A stretch of 64,000 nucleotides of DNA from positions 1 to 64,000 of the forward strand of contig NZ_LGCN01000194.1 in NCBI RefSeq assembly GCF_001279005.1. The letters are read 5' to 3'. This document shows positions 47,301 to 55,572 of this stretch, in pieces. The first letter of the stretch is position 1; each line of letters opens with the position of its first letter. The DNA comes from Streptomyces caelestis (GTDB taxonomy: Bacteria; Actinomycetota; Actinomycetes; Streptomycetales; Streptomycetaceae). Made by a program: the position numbers and the translations under genes. The notes under the pieces were generated by a model that did no database searches, had not been told where the DNA came from, and was given only the letters and a program-made list of their open reading frames with translations.

Positions 47301-48904
47301 ATCACGGTGCGCAACAGGTCCGGCCGGGCCCCGACCGCACGTCCGGCCAGCGCGGAGGTCTCCTGGAGCGCGCGCAGCAGCTCGGTGCGGCCCAGCCCGC
47401 GCAGCAGCCGGGAACGCACCCCGTCCAGGAACTCGAACATGTGCTCCTCGCCGGTCCGCCCCAGGGCGGCCGTGGTGCGCAACGTGAGCAGTCCGCCCAG
47501 CAGGATCTCCGCGAACGGCAGCGGTCCGCCGGCCGCCACCGGACCCCGCCGCACCGCCTCCACCGCCTCGGGCCGCAGCGGCACCATCGCGAGCCGGGCC
47601 GCCAGCCGCCGCGCGGCCGGGGAGGCGTGCTGCAGGAACCGCCGCACCGCCAGGTCCGGCGGCACCGGACTGCGCCGCTCCTCCCAGGTGAACGGAGGCA
47701 GACAGTGCGGCGTGAGCCCTTGCTCGTCCACCAGCAGCGAGGTCGTCTCGGCCCACGGCAGAGCGCCCCCGGTCACCATCCGGGCCCAGCCCGCGAACCA
47801 GCCGGGTTCCAGTTCCAGCACGGGTACGGGGACGGGCAGCGGATCGGCCGGGCCGCTGTCGCGGGGGCGCTCCCACCGGCCGTACCGCAGCAGTTCGAGA
47901 TGGGAGTTGGGGAGTCCCGGCGCGGAGGCCCGCACCCGCAGGTCCATCGGCACGCCGTCGCAGAGGTCCCACAGATGGGTCGGAAGCGGCTGCAGCACCG
48001 CGACGGGCGCGCGTCTGCCCCAGGTGTGCAGCAGCCGGGGCGCGGCCCCGCCCGCCCAGGCGTCGCCCACGCAGTCGCTCATCACCAGGACGATCCGGCG
48101 CCCGTCCGGATGGAACAGTTCGGCGGGGCTGTGCCGAAGCCCCCCGTCGGCCGAGCGCAGCACCGCGTGCTTGCCGTCCCGGGTGTCCAGCGACCAGAGT
48201 CGTACGTCGGCGAACGCGCCCTGTCTGCGCAGCAGTTCGGCGAACGCGTGGGCCACCGGCTGCCATACCGTCATGGACACGCTGCGCTCCACGACGAGGG
48301 CCACTTCGAACCAGCGGTCGGGTGGCCGGGTGAGCACCGGGTGCCATTGGCCGGTCTCGGCCGCCCGTACCGCGGTCGCCTCCTCGTCCAGCACCCGTCG
48401 TCGGGCGCCGCCCGGCAGCCGGCGATTGAGCGGCCGCAGGGCCCGGGCCAGGCCCCGGGCGTCGCGGAGCGCGCCGGGTAACTCCTCACCGGTGACGGAC
48501 CCCCGGCCGGTGGAGAGCGTGTGGGAGATCCGGGGGAGGGCGGGCAGCGGGCCGTCGGGGACGGCCGGGCCGGTGGCGCCGGCGCCCGGGGGACCGTGCG
48601 CCGTCGCCGTCGCCGTTCCGCCCCCGGGGCCCGTCCCGGGGTCCGTTCCCGTTCCCGCGCCGCCGTCCGCCGCTTCGGACGTGTCCTCCGGCGTGGGAGG
48701 GACATCGGAAGGACTGCCGGGGACCGCGCCGGTCTCGTGGCCGTCGGCGCCCCGGTCGCCCGTGTCCCGGTCGTCCGTGTCCCGGTCGTCCGCGGCCCGG
48801 GCGGGGCCCGGCGGCCCCTCCCGCTGCCCGATCACCTCCGCGAGCCAGATCGCCTCCGCCCATTCCCGGGCCGTGGGCCCTGCGGAGCCCTCGGGTCCGG
48901 TCAT
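44351..48904 (-). CDS. fxsT: FxsT-type protein: SAV_2336 N-domain, vWA-like, NB-ARC and TPR
   Basis: A 1517-residue multidomain protein. The N-terminus (REWAEAIWLAEVIG) and the vWA-like segment (WFEVALVVERSVSMTVWQPV, about 195-330) are the SAV_2336 type. An NB-ARC/STAND NTPase domain follows with Walker A GLGGVGKTQ (about 735) and LLVFDNA for Walker B. The C-terminal ~430 residues are TPR-like repeats (many A..L...L...R...LG..HP.TL units). STAND proteins act as switches that oligomerise on ligand binding. NB-ARC/TPR proteins of this name accompany FxsA/FxsB. It is the last gene of a four-gene operon (ATGA overlap with the MoxR gene) and converges on the RiPP operon. Confidence 0.88.
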   Translation of the reverse strand: MTGPEGSAGPTAREWAEAIWLAEVIGQREGPPGPARAADDRDTDDRDTGDRGADGHETGAVPGSPSDVPPTPEDTSEAADGGAGTGTDPGTGPGGGTATATAHGPPGAGATGPAVPDGPLPALPRISHTLSTGRGSVTGEELPGALRDARGLARALRPLNRRLPGGARRRVLDEEATAVRAAETGQWHPVLTRPPDRWFEVALVVERSVSMTVWQPVAHAFAELLRRQGAFADVRLWSLDTRDGKHAVLRSADGGLRHSPAELFHPDGRRIVLVMSDCVGDAWAGGAAPRLLHTWGRRAPVAVLQPLPTHLWDLCDGVPMDLRVRASAPGLPNSHLELLRYGRWERPRDSGPADPLPVPVPVLELEPGWFAGWARMVTGGALPWAETTSLLVDEQGLTPHCLPPFTWEERRSPVPPDLAVRRFLQHASPAARRLAARLAMVPLRPEAVEAVRRGPVAAGGPLPFAEILLGGLLTLRTTAALGRTGEEHMFEFLDGVRSRLLRGLGRTELLRALQETSALAGRAVGARPDLLRTVIGSREKPDADTLTDMDRELLDAAGPALRALGPPYGAVWDPVRGATPFGPVTTGEEVTAEEDPAPAPAGGAPAAVASRTGGPADGGTGGEGDGAPPGSGAGTGTDPGSPQDNGTTPPNAKDTTTMEPPAAGGTAPGVTPSGPGDAGPKGPAPSGQSRSPRSVPLPNPHFAGRESELAELHRKLGVSTRAAVLPHALHGLGGVGKTQLALKYVQLHRHEYDRVWWIDAEQPAVIRAQLTMLAPELGLVPDPQSDTVARVLAALASGTPHSRWLLVFDNAGQPNEVIPYLPSLIGDSEGAGRILITSRHAGWSDRVLTTKVDVFTRAESLDFLRARAPWAGPEQADQLAELLGDLPLALEQCAALQRQTGIAVPDFLTMIERRRAEVLAEGVDSITLPVAVVWRASMETLAAQTPGALELLRLLAFFGSEPVALDFLHDARMLPLPPTLMRLARDPLSRGRAIRAINQFSLLTVDNVAGTVQMHRLVRAVLQDELSAQEQSETRHLVHQVIAAHDPGDTQRPEHWQNYADILPHLEPTKLPRCEDRHIRDTAINMISYLLARGVLRGAAQLGERISTDWQSFLGADDLQTLWAMRHWASAHWQLAEFALSRPLSEEVLRRLRETVGDDHEYTLTAAGVLAADLRTAGRFADALELDEDAYRRSVNVYGAEDPFTLRAGHNYGVSLRVNGRYGEALDLDRRVHHDLRTVLGATALSTLFSVNNVARDMRECGEYAAALELQEQTLAQYRTQYGDRHPHTLRAIKNMSVTCRKAGRFDLARTLAEEVLDLYLAILGPMHIDTLAAFANLANDLRLTGDAEAAERQGAQALERYRTVLGAEHPLTHVAAVNHGAALRAVGKFPQAFRLDQETAPGLERVLHETHPWSLLAHVNLATGLAKTGEHEAARDLGERCARTLEERYGDRHPATLAALRNVSLDLVSCGEEERGAELLASVVRRYRETLGGDHWETLSAEAGRRAECDIEPPPL

Positions 48905-50007
48905 GGTGAGGTGTCCGAGGACAGGTTCCGCCAGAGGGCGTCGCGCAGTTGCAGCCAGGAGGCGTCGTCCGCCTCGGCGGCGCCGTTGGTGAGCATGTGC
49001 ACGGTGTTGAGCAGCTGGTCGATGGCGAGGTCGGCGCTGTCGCCACGCTGCTCCACGAACTCCCGCACCAGCTCACGCGTCCGTTCGTCGAGCGCCCCGC
49101 CGAAGTGGGAGGCGACCATCGCGGCGAGCCGCTGCCCGTCCGGTGCGGGCATCCGGACCTCCAGACACCTGCGGCGAAAGGCGGGTGGGAAGTCGCGCTC
49201 CCCGTTGCTGGTGATCACCACGATGGGGAACTCGGCGCAGCGCACCCGGCCCGCCGTCACGGTGACCCGGTGGTCGTGGTCGGCGGTGGCCACCTCCACC
49301 TGGCGCCGCGACTGGGCGAGCCGCTCCAGCTCGGGGACGTGGTATTCGCCCTCCTCGAAGATGTGCAGCAGGTCGTTGGGGAGGTCCACGTCGCTCTTGT
49401 CCAGCTCGTCGACGAGGAGCACCCGGGGCCGCCGCCACGGCAGCAGGGCCGTCCCCAGCGGTCCGAGCGTGAGGTAGCGGCCGATGCCGGGCAGCGGGCC
49501 CTTCTCGGCGGGGGAGCGGTGCCCCGGCTGCGGGGCGTCCTGGACCCGGCCGATGGCGTCGTAGTCGTACAGACCGTCGCGGAGCGTGGTGCGGCTCACC
49601 ACCGGCCACCACAGCACCCTGCCCAGCCCCAGCTCGGAGGCGATCTGGTGGGCGAGGGAGGACTTCCCGGTGCCCGGCGCGCCCGTGACGAGCAGAGGGC
49701 GGCGCAGATGGATCGCGGCGTTGACGACGTGCAGCACCTTCGGGTCCAGTGTGCCGCCGCGCCGCCTGCCGAGCCGGCGCCGGGTGTGCCGGTCGTCGGC
49801 GGGCAGCGGCACGTCCAGCGGACCGCGTTCGGACTCCGGCCGGAAACGGCGCCAGGCCGGCGGCGGGGGAAGCTTCGGCAGCACCTCGTCCCGCGGTGAG
49901 CGGTGTTCACCGGTGTCCCGGAAGACCCACCAGCCGGGGACGGAGGATCCGTCGGTCCCGTCCGCACCGTTCGCGCCGCCCTTCACACGGTGCACGGTCC
50001 CGCTCAT
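48901..50007 (-). CDS. MoxR-type AAA+ ATPase
   Basis: A 368-residue AAA+ ATPase. Walker A GAPGTGKSS (about 110-118), Walker B LLVDELDKSD and sensor/arginine-finger text (VITSNGERDFPPAFRRRCLE) are clear. MoxR ATPases usually act as chaperones with vWA partners. In the vWA-MoxR-VMAP systems described by comparative genomics the three components are co-encoded, and here the vWA-like part lies in the next gene. It overlaps both neighbours by four bases. Confidence 0.9.
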   Translation of the reverse strand: MSGTVHRVKGGANGADGTDGSSVPGWWVFRDTGEHRSPRDEVLPKLPPPPAWRRFRPESERGPLDVPLPADDRHTRRRLGRRRGGTLDPKVLHVVNAAIHLRRPLLVTGAPGTGKSSLAHQIASELGLGRVLWWPVVSRTTLRDGLYDYDAIGRVQDAPQPGHRSPAEKGPLPGIGRYLTLGPLGTALLPWRRPRVLLVDELDKSDVDLPNDLLHIFEEGEYHVPELERLAQSRRQVEVATADHDHRVTVTAGRVRCAEFPIVVITSNGERDFPPAFRRRCLEVRMPAPDGQRLAAMVASHFGGALDERTRELVREFVEQRGDSADLAIDQLLNTVHMLTNGAAEADDASWLQLRDALWRNLSSDTSP

Positions 50008-51536
50008 GGCAAGCCACCCCCGGTCGACGGATGCCCCAGTGCGGAGTCCGCCCCCTCCAGTCCGTCACGACCGTCCCACACTAGGCTGATGTGCCGATGC
50101 AGGTCCAGAACGGAGAAGGCCTCCGCGTCCGGCCCCACTTCCCCCCTCAGCATCCTTACCCGCTCGGGCAGTTCCATGAGCCTGCCGGCCAGTACTTTCC
50201 GTGTTTTTCGTTCCGCCTCCGGATGGCCGCCCACCTCGCGCACCGCCACGATCACCGGCATCCCCATCTCCAGCAGCACGTTGACCGCGTCCCCCTCCAA
50301 ACCACCGGTGTACGGAGGAGGTTCGAGGAACAGCCAGCCCAGCTGCTCGCGGTCGTGACGCAGCTGCCGGAGCAGCTCGACCGGCCGCAGCCGCTCGCCG
50401 TACGGCACCACGCGCACGGCGGCCGACTCGAAGGCGGTCTCCGGGGCGATGGTGAGGAGGTCGGACCGGGCGTGGAGCCGCGGACGCCAGTGCGGCTTCG
50501 CCCACCGGTCCCGGCTGCGGACCAGGACCGTGTGGTCGGCGCCGATCGGACGGGCCACCGAGTCCGGCGGCCGGACCGTGATCTGGTCCACCGGCAGCCA
50601 CAGAAGCGGCCTCGGCAGCAGGAACTCGACGACCATTCCCGCGCTCAGCTCTCCGAGCTCCTGCACGCAGGACAGATAGCGGCCCGCGACCTCGTCCTCC
50701 ATCGCGGCCCGTGAGGACAGCTGCGCCGGCTCGCCGTACGGCCGTGCCCCGTCCGGGCCGGGCGGCACCACCCAGGACCGCACGGTGTAGAGGTCGGGCA
50801 CGGGCGTGCGCGCGGTGATCTCCACGAGGAGCCGGTACGGGGAGAGCGGCCGGCCGGCCCGGGCGGCCACCTCGTCGCGCAGCCGGGTCAGCCGCAGCGG
50901 ACTGCGGCAGCCCAGACGGGGGGCGACCCGCCCGCTCCAGGCGTGCAGCCGGGCCCGGAGCGGGGTGTCCTCCAGGACGGCGACGGTCTCGACGAAGACG
51001 AGCAGGGGGTGCGGCTCGTTCTCCCAGCCGTACGGCAGGTCCTCGAAGACCGCCAGCAGAGCCGAGACCTCGTCGTGCCGTTCGTCGTGTCCCCGGCCGG
51101 ACCCCCAGTCCGCCGGGGAGACGGGGCCGGCGCCGGTCTCGTGCAGGACGCGCAGGGCGAGGGGGCGCAACCGGGACGCCTGCTCGCAGGACTCCAGGAG
51201 TTCGCACAGGGTCAGGCGGTGGTGCCGCTCCAGGAGCTCCGGGGGGAAGAGCTGCCGTTGCAGCCGCTCCACCGCCTGCCAGCTGGTCGTCTTCTGGTGG
51301 CCGCGGGAGAACTCCTCCAGATAGACGGACAGCCCGCCCGGATGGTCGGCGCAGTAGGCCAGCTCCAGGGCGAGCGCCTCCACGGTGTTGCTCTCGGGCG
51401 AGCGCGGTGCCGCCCCGCATTCCGACGCGACCCGTCGAAGCGCCGCCCGCCGGGCCGAGGCGGTGTCCGCGGACGAGCGCTGGAGCCGGGCCATCTCGTT
51501 GGCCAGCGCCCAGTACGGATCGCGGGAGCCGCTCAT
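50004..51536 (-). CDS. VMAP-C type protein (vWA-MoxR-associated protein)
   Basis: A 510-residue protein. The N-terminal ~110 residues are a small helical domain of effector-associated kind (ALELAYCADHPGGLSVYLEE). The middle is helical and the C-terminal ~250 residues (from about RLLVEITARTP; late GWLFLEPPPYTGGLEGDAVN and VLLEMGMPVIVAVRE) fit the VMAP-C pattern. VMAP proteins are the adaptor-like third component of the vWA-MoxR-VMAP system. Assignment is from pattern, without alignment. ATGA overlaps on both sides. Confidence 0.72.
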   Translation of the reverse strand: MSGSRDPYWALANEMARLQRSSADTASARRAALRRVASECGAAPRSPESNTVEALALELAYCADHPGGLSVYLEEFSRGHQKTTSWQAVERLQRQLFPPELLERHHRLTLCELLESCEQASRLRPLALRVLHETGAGPVSPADWGSGRGHDERHDEVSALLAVFEDLPYGWENEPHPLLVFVETVAVLEDTPLRARLHAWSGRVAPRLGCRSPLRLTRLRDEVAARAGRPLSPYRLLVEITARTPVPDLYTVRSWVVPPGPDGARPYGEPAQLSSRAAMEDEVAGRYLSCVQELGELSAGMVVEFLLPRPLLWLPVDQITVRPPDSVARPIGADHTVLVRSRDRWAKPHWRPRLHARSDLLTIAPETAFESAAVRVVPYGERLRPVELLRQLRHDREQLGWLFLEPPPYTGGLEGDAVNVLLEMGMPVIVAVREVGGHPEAERKTRKVLAGRLMELPERVRMLRGEVGPDAEAFSVLDLHRHISLVWDGRDGLEGADSALGHPSTGGGLP

Positions 51537-52615
51537 CGGGCGGCTCCACCGTCGGACCTCCGCGCACGCAGCCGGGCGACCTCGCGGTCGAACTCCCGCA
51601 TCGGCAGCGAGTCCGGCTCGTACCAGCGCAACGCCGCCGCGAACCGGTCGATGCCGTCCTCGTACTCCAGACAGAGCCCGAGCACCGCCCGGGCGTCGTT
51701 GATCAGGACCCCGGTGCGCTCGACGTGGAAGGCGATGTGGTCCCCGGCGTCCCGCAGCACCCGCTCGCGGCGGTGCGGATCGGCGAAGCTCCGCACCTTC
51801 ACGAGCACCCGGGCGAGATCCCGCTCGGCGCCGGCCGGCCAGGGCGGCGGAAGGACGTCTTCCAGGCCGGGGTCGCCGTACGGCCGGTACGGGTGGGGCC
51901 CGTCGGCGCCCGGGGCCCCGTCCGCTCCGGCGGCGGGGCCGGTCACCGCGTCCGCGAGATCGGGGCAGTACCGTACGACGACCTCGACCGGGATGAGCCA
52001 GCCGGTACGGCGCTCCGCGCGGGTGTCCTCCGCGACCACCAGGCCGATCACGTGCCCGGATGCGTCGACGACTCCCGCTCCGCTGTAGCCCTGCCGCAAC
52101 CGGTCACCGGCCTCGCTCGCCGCCTCGAGCTGCATCCACTCGGGGCTCAGCCCGCCCGATCCCACCAGCCGTGCCCGCAGCCACAGTCCGGCGGGCGCGC
52201 CGGCGACCTGCCCGAAGGCCCGGACGATCCGGTCGCGGGCGGGGCCGCACGGCCGCAGCCCGGCGGGCCGGCAGTCGACCGGGGCGTCCCCGTACAGGTC
52301 GAGCACCGCGACGTCGGCCCGCTCCTCGTCCGGCGGGGCCCAGCCCCGGGGCGCGACCCCGGCGCGCACCGGCCCGGCGCCGGGCGCGAGGGAGCCGGGG
52401 AAGTCCACCGTGAGTTCCGCCTCCCGAGGGTCCCCGGCATCGGCACCGAGCGCCCCCTCCACGACGTGCGCGCAGGTCACCACCCTGCCGCCGGTCACGA
52501 GCACCCCCGCGCCGGCCGGTGTCCCCCGCGCGTCCAGGATCCGTACGCGCCACGACTCCGCGAGCGAATGTCCCACCCCTGCTCCCCCGTTTCCCGCTCC
52601 GCGAGCCTCCGCCAC
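51533..52615 (-). CDS. Trypsin-like serine protease with effector-associated domain
   Basis: A 360-residue protein. The protease domain (about 20-220) has H50 in VVTCAHVV, D101 in ADVAVLDL and S178 in GYSGAGVV, a complete triad. There is no signal peptide, so it is probably cytoplasmic. After a linker, residues ~265-350 form a helical EAD2-like domain (RDAGDHIAFHVERTGVLIND, LGLCLEYEDGIDRF). EADs recruit effectors by matching EADs in partners, such as the VMAP protein encoded next. First gene of the four-gene operon. It could be the killing or processing protease. Confidence 0.85.
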   Translation of the reverse strand: MAEARGAGNGGAGVGHSLAESWRVRILDARGTPAGAGVLVTGGRVVTCAHVVEGALGADAGDPREAELTVDFPGSLAPGAGPVRAGVAPRGWAPPDEERADVAVLDLYGDAPVDCRPAGLRPCGPARDRIVRAFGQVAGAPAGLWLRARLVGSGGLSPEWMQLEAASEAGDRLRQGYSGAGVVDASGHVIGLVVAEDTRAERRTGWLIPVEVVVRYCPDLADAVTGPAAGADGAPGADGPHPYRPYGDPGLEDVLPPPWPAGAERDLARVLVKVRSFADPHRRERVLRDAGDHIAFHVERTGVLINDARAVLGLCLEYEDGIDRFAAALRWYEPDSLPMREFDREVARLRARRSDGGAAR

Positions 52616-53209
52616 ACATCCCGTCCGCCGGGGCTGGGCACGGCCGCGGTGAACCAGGTGCTGGAGGCGCGCGTGTTACGGCCATGCTAAGCAGCAATAC
52701 CCGGTCGGCGTCCCGGCAAGACGTCCGAATCGGACGGGAGGGCCGAAGAGTGGCCGAAATGCCGTTGTCGGGGGTTCCCGCAGGCCGAGACGGTCGGCGC
52801 CGGGACGACGGCCGGCGACGAACCGCCGGACGTCCCGCCGGCCGGGGCGCCCCGGTGGCCCGTGAACCCGAACACGTGACGTCGGCCGATCGTCCGGAGC
52901 CGGACCGGCGCCGACGGGACGGCCGTCGACCACGTCGGGCCGGTACGGGGTCCGCTTCGGCTCGCGCTCGACGGCTCGGGCGATCCGGCGGGGGTCCGCC
53001 GCGGCGCGGCCGCCGGTCTCGCGTCCTTGGCGGCAGCCGGGAACCCTCGGTCGTATACGAGACGTGGAACGGCCGCCCGGCCGGCGTCTTGGCCCTGACC
53101 GGGGTCCGCCGCCGGCCCGGCCACCCATGTGCGGGCGGAACACGGCGGAGCCGGTCGGCACGGGCGGTCGTCCGAGGCGGCGTGTCCCGTGAGGAGCTCC
53201 GGTCCCCTC
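52616..53209. other. Intergenic stretch upstream of the protease operon
   Basis: About 594 bases with no gene I can support. Frames on both strands are Arg-rich and low in structure, though a short plus-strand piece (REPSVVYETWNGRPAGVLAL) looks protein-like and may be an eroded gene end. The promoter for the protease operon should lie near 52620-52720, where the base composition dips in GC, but no clear boxes were found. Confidence 0.35.
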
Positions 53210-54166
53210 TCAGCGCGGTGTGACCCGCGCCGCGACCGGCAGGTGGTCGCTGCCGGTGGCGGGCAGGGTGCGGAGGTGGGCGACGGTCGCCGAGCGGGCC
53301 ATGACCTGATCGATCCGGGCCAGGGGGAGGGCGGCGGGGAAACTGAGGGCGAAGCCCCGCTGCGCCACGTTCATCCGTGAGGTGAGCGGGGCCAGCCCGC
53401 GGTCGTCGGCCGTGCCGTTGAGGTCGCCCAGCAGGATCACCGTCTTCAGCGGCTCGGCGGCGAGGGCCTCGCCCAGCAGACCGGCGCTCTCGTCGCGCCG
53501 GGAGGACGCGAGCCCGCTCACCCCCACACGAACCGAGGGCAGGTGCGCGACGTACGCCGCGATCTCGCCGTGCGGCGTGTGGACCGCGGCCCGCAGGCCG
53601 CGACTCCAGGGATCCGCGACGCCCACCGGTTTGATGTCCAGGCGACGGGCGCCGGAGAGCGGATGCCTCGACCACAGCCCGACGGTGCCCCGGACCGCGC
53701 GGTACGGGTAGTCCGCGGCGAGCGTCCTCTCGTACACGGCGAGTGCCGGGGGCACCAGCTCCTGCAGCGCGATGAGATCGGGCCCGGCGTCGGCCAGCGC
53801 GCGGGCCGTGCCGGCCGGATCGGTGTTCTCGTCGCTGACGTTGTGCTGCACCACGATCAGGTCGTGCGGACCGGACTCCCCGACGGGCAGGAGCAGTCCG
53901 CCGAAGAGGTGGGTCCAGGCCGCCGTCGGCAGGAGCAGCGCCACCAGCGCGGTGGCCGAACGGCGCAGCAGGGCCCAGCCGAACAGCACGACGATCACCA
54001 GGCCGAGCCACGGCAGGAACGTCTCCAGCAGACTGCCCACCCGGCCCGTGGAGTTGGGCACCACCCGGTGGAACGCCAGCAGCCCTGCCGTCAGCACCGC
54101 GAGAGCGGCGGGTACCCGCCCCCGTTCCCACGCCCACCGGCCCCACGTCCCTCGGGTCGCCGCCAC
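53210..54166 (-). CDS. Endonuclease/exonuclease/phosphatase family membrane protein
   Basis: A 318-residue protein with three N-terminal hydrophobic segments (PAALAVLTAGLLAFHRVV, LLETFLPWLGLVIVVLFGWA, ATALVALLLPTAAW) and an EEP catalytic domain: VQHNV, ALQELVPPAL (catalytic Glu), GLWSRHPL, LLGDLNGTADDRG, and the final GSDHLPV (catalytic Asp-His). It would cleave a phosphodiester at or outside the membrane. The start chosen is GTG 54166 with GGAG six bases upstream; GTG 54178 and a much longer frame are alternatives. Confidence 0.85.
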   Translation of the reverse strand: MAATRGTWGRWAWERGRVPAALAVLTAGLLAFHRVVPNSTGRVGSLLETFLPWLGLVIVVLFGWALLRRSATALVALLLPTAAWTHLFGGLLLPVGESGPHDLIVVQHNVSDENTDPAGTARALADAGPDLIALQELVPPALAVYERTLAADYPYRAVRGTVGLWSRHPLSGARRLDIKPVGVADPWSRGLRAAVHTPHGEIAAYVAHLPSVRVGVSGLASSRRDESAGLLGEALAAEPLKTVILLGDLNGTADDRGLAPLTSRMNVAQRGFALSFPAALPLARIDQVMARSATVAHLRTLPATGSDHLPVAARVTPR

Positions 54167-54399
54167 TGCTCGCTCCACCTGGTTTCCCGTCCGCTCGACT
54201 CGTCGTCCAGGACGAATCGCGAGGAGGATCGGTTTCCGTTCCGCCTCGACGTGCCGCCAACGCGCTTGACTTGCAGCGCTCTCCGAGCGGAGGACTCCCG
54301 GTCCGTGCCCCGACGACGGGGTACGGAAACGGGAGGGATCACACAGCTGTCTGCGCCCCCGCACCGACCTCCCCGACGACCTCTTCCCCGACGGCGGCC

Positions 54400-54742
54400 T
54401 CGGTCACGCGGGCGCGGAACCGGCCGGCTGCCTGCGGGCCGAGCCCGCCCTGACCCCGGTCGCCTGCCGCCGCTGCTCGAGGGCGCCTGCGCCCGCCCCG
54501 AACGCCTGCCCGCCGACTACGGCCACCCGGGCACCCCCGCTCGCCTCGCCGTGCTGCACGAGGTCGCCCGGGAGACCGGGGCGACGCCGGGCCGGACCGT
54601 GCCGGCCCGGCAGATCGGCCACGAGCTGCCGGTCCTCCCGCCGGCCGGAGTGTCGTCACTCGCGCAGGGGGAGGAGGACCTGGCCGCGGTGGACCCGGAA
54701 CTGCCGGCGGAGCAGCGGGCCCGGCTGGACGCGGCCCGCTGA
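54400..54742 (+). pseudogene. Aldo/keto reductase C-terminal relic
   Basis: The plus strand ends with RLAVLHEVARETGATP then IGHELPVLPPAGVSSLAQGE and EDLAAVDPELPAEQRARLDA, the C-terminal part of an aldo/keto reductase (NADP-binding end). The N-terminal barrel is missing and the upstream piece is out of frame. Where family members have hydrophobic or Trp residues this copy repeatedly has Pro, Arg or Ala (for example VPAR where VLAW is usual), as T-to-C changes would give. Confidence 0.6.
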
Positions 54743-54754
54743 ACGGCCCCCGCC

Positions 54755-55540
54755 TCACGGTCTGACCAGCAGCTGGAAGTCGAACGAGTAGTGGGACGCA
54801 CGGTAGACGTGGGTGCCGTACTCCACCGGCCGGCCGGTGTCGTCGTAGGCCGTGCGCTGCATGGTGAGCAGGGCGGCGCCCTCCTTCTCGTCCAGCCGGC
54901 CGGCCTCCGCAGCGGTGGCCGCGCGGGCGCCGACGGTCTGGCGGGCGCTGTGCAGGGTGATGCCGGCCGAGCGCATCATCCGGTACAGGCCGGTCGACTC
55001 CAGGCGGGCGCCGTCGAGGCCGAGCAGGCCCGGCGGGAGGTAGTTGCACAGCAGGGCGACCGGCCGGCCGTGGGTGCGGCGCAGGCGTTCCAGCAGGACC
55101 ACCTCGCCGCCCTCGGCCAGGTGCAGGGCGGCCGCCACGCCCGGGGGCGCGGGGACCGTCTCGTTGCGGACCACCTGCGTGGTCGGTTCCTGCCCGGCCG
55201 CCTCCAGGTCGTCGTAGAGACTGCTCAGCTCCAGGGGGCGCCTGACCTTGCTGTGCACCACCTGTGTGCCCACCCCGCGCCGCCGGACCAGGAGCCCCTT
55301 GTCGACGAGGGACTGGATGGCCTGGCGGACGGTGGGGCGGGACAGGCCGAGCCGCACGGACAGGTCGACCTCGTTGCCCAGCAGGTTGCCGGGGGCGAGG
55401 GCGCCCTGCTCGATCGCCGCCTCCAGCTGCTGTGCGAGCTGGTGGTACAGCGGCACCGGACTGCCCCGGTCCAGAGCGAAGTCCAGGGTGCTGAGCGCGG
55501 GTCCGGTCGCGGCACGTGCGGGGTCACCGGTCTTCGCCAT
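54755..55540 (-). CDS. GntR-family regulator of the inositol locus
   Basis: A 261-residue HutC-type GntR repressor. The winged helix (about 30-100) has LSVRLGLSRPTVRQAIQSLV, and RRRGVGTQVV forms the wing. The C-terminal UTRA domain (about 115-258) binds the effector. It is the last gene of the minus-strand iol operon, 32 bases after iolD, and the natural candidate to bind the 13-bp inverted repeat at 60363-60424. AAGGA lies upstream of the ATG. Confidence 0.9.
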   Translation of the reverse strand: MAKTGDPARAATGPALSTLDFALDRGSPVPLYHQLAQQLEAAIEQGALAPGNLLGNEVDLSVRLGLSRPTVRQAIQSLVDKGLLVRRRGVGTQVVHSKVRRPLELSSLYDDLEAAGQEPTTQVVRNETVPAPPGVAAALHLAEGGEVVLLERLRRTHGRPVALLCNYLPPGLLGLDGARLESTGLYRMMRSAGITLHSARQTVGARAATAAEAGRLDEKEGAALLTMQRTAYDDTGRPVEYGTHVYRASHYSFDFQLLVRP

Positions 55541-55572
55541 GGACGTACCTTCCTGTAGCGGCGCGGGCGGGT

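Noticed and set aside
52676..53223. Genes in the gap before the protease operon
   Set aside because: Both strands have open frames, but they are Arg-rich, lack ribosome sites and show no domain.
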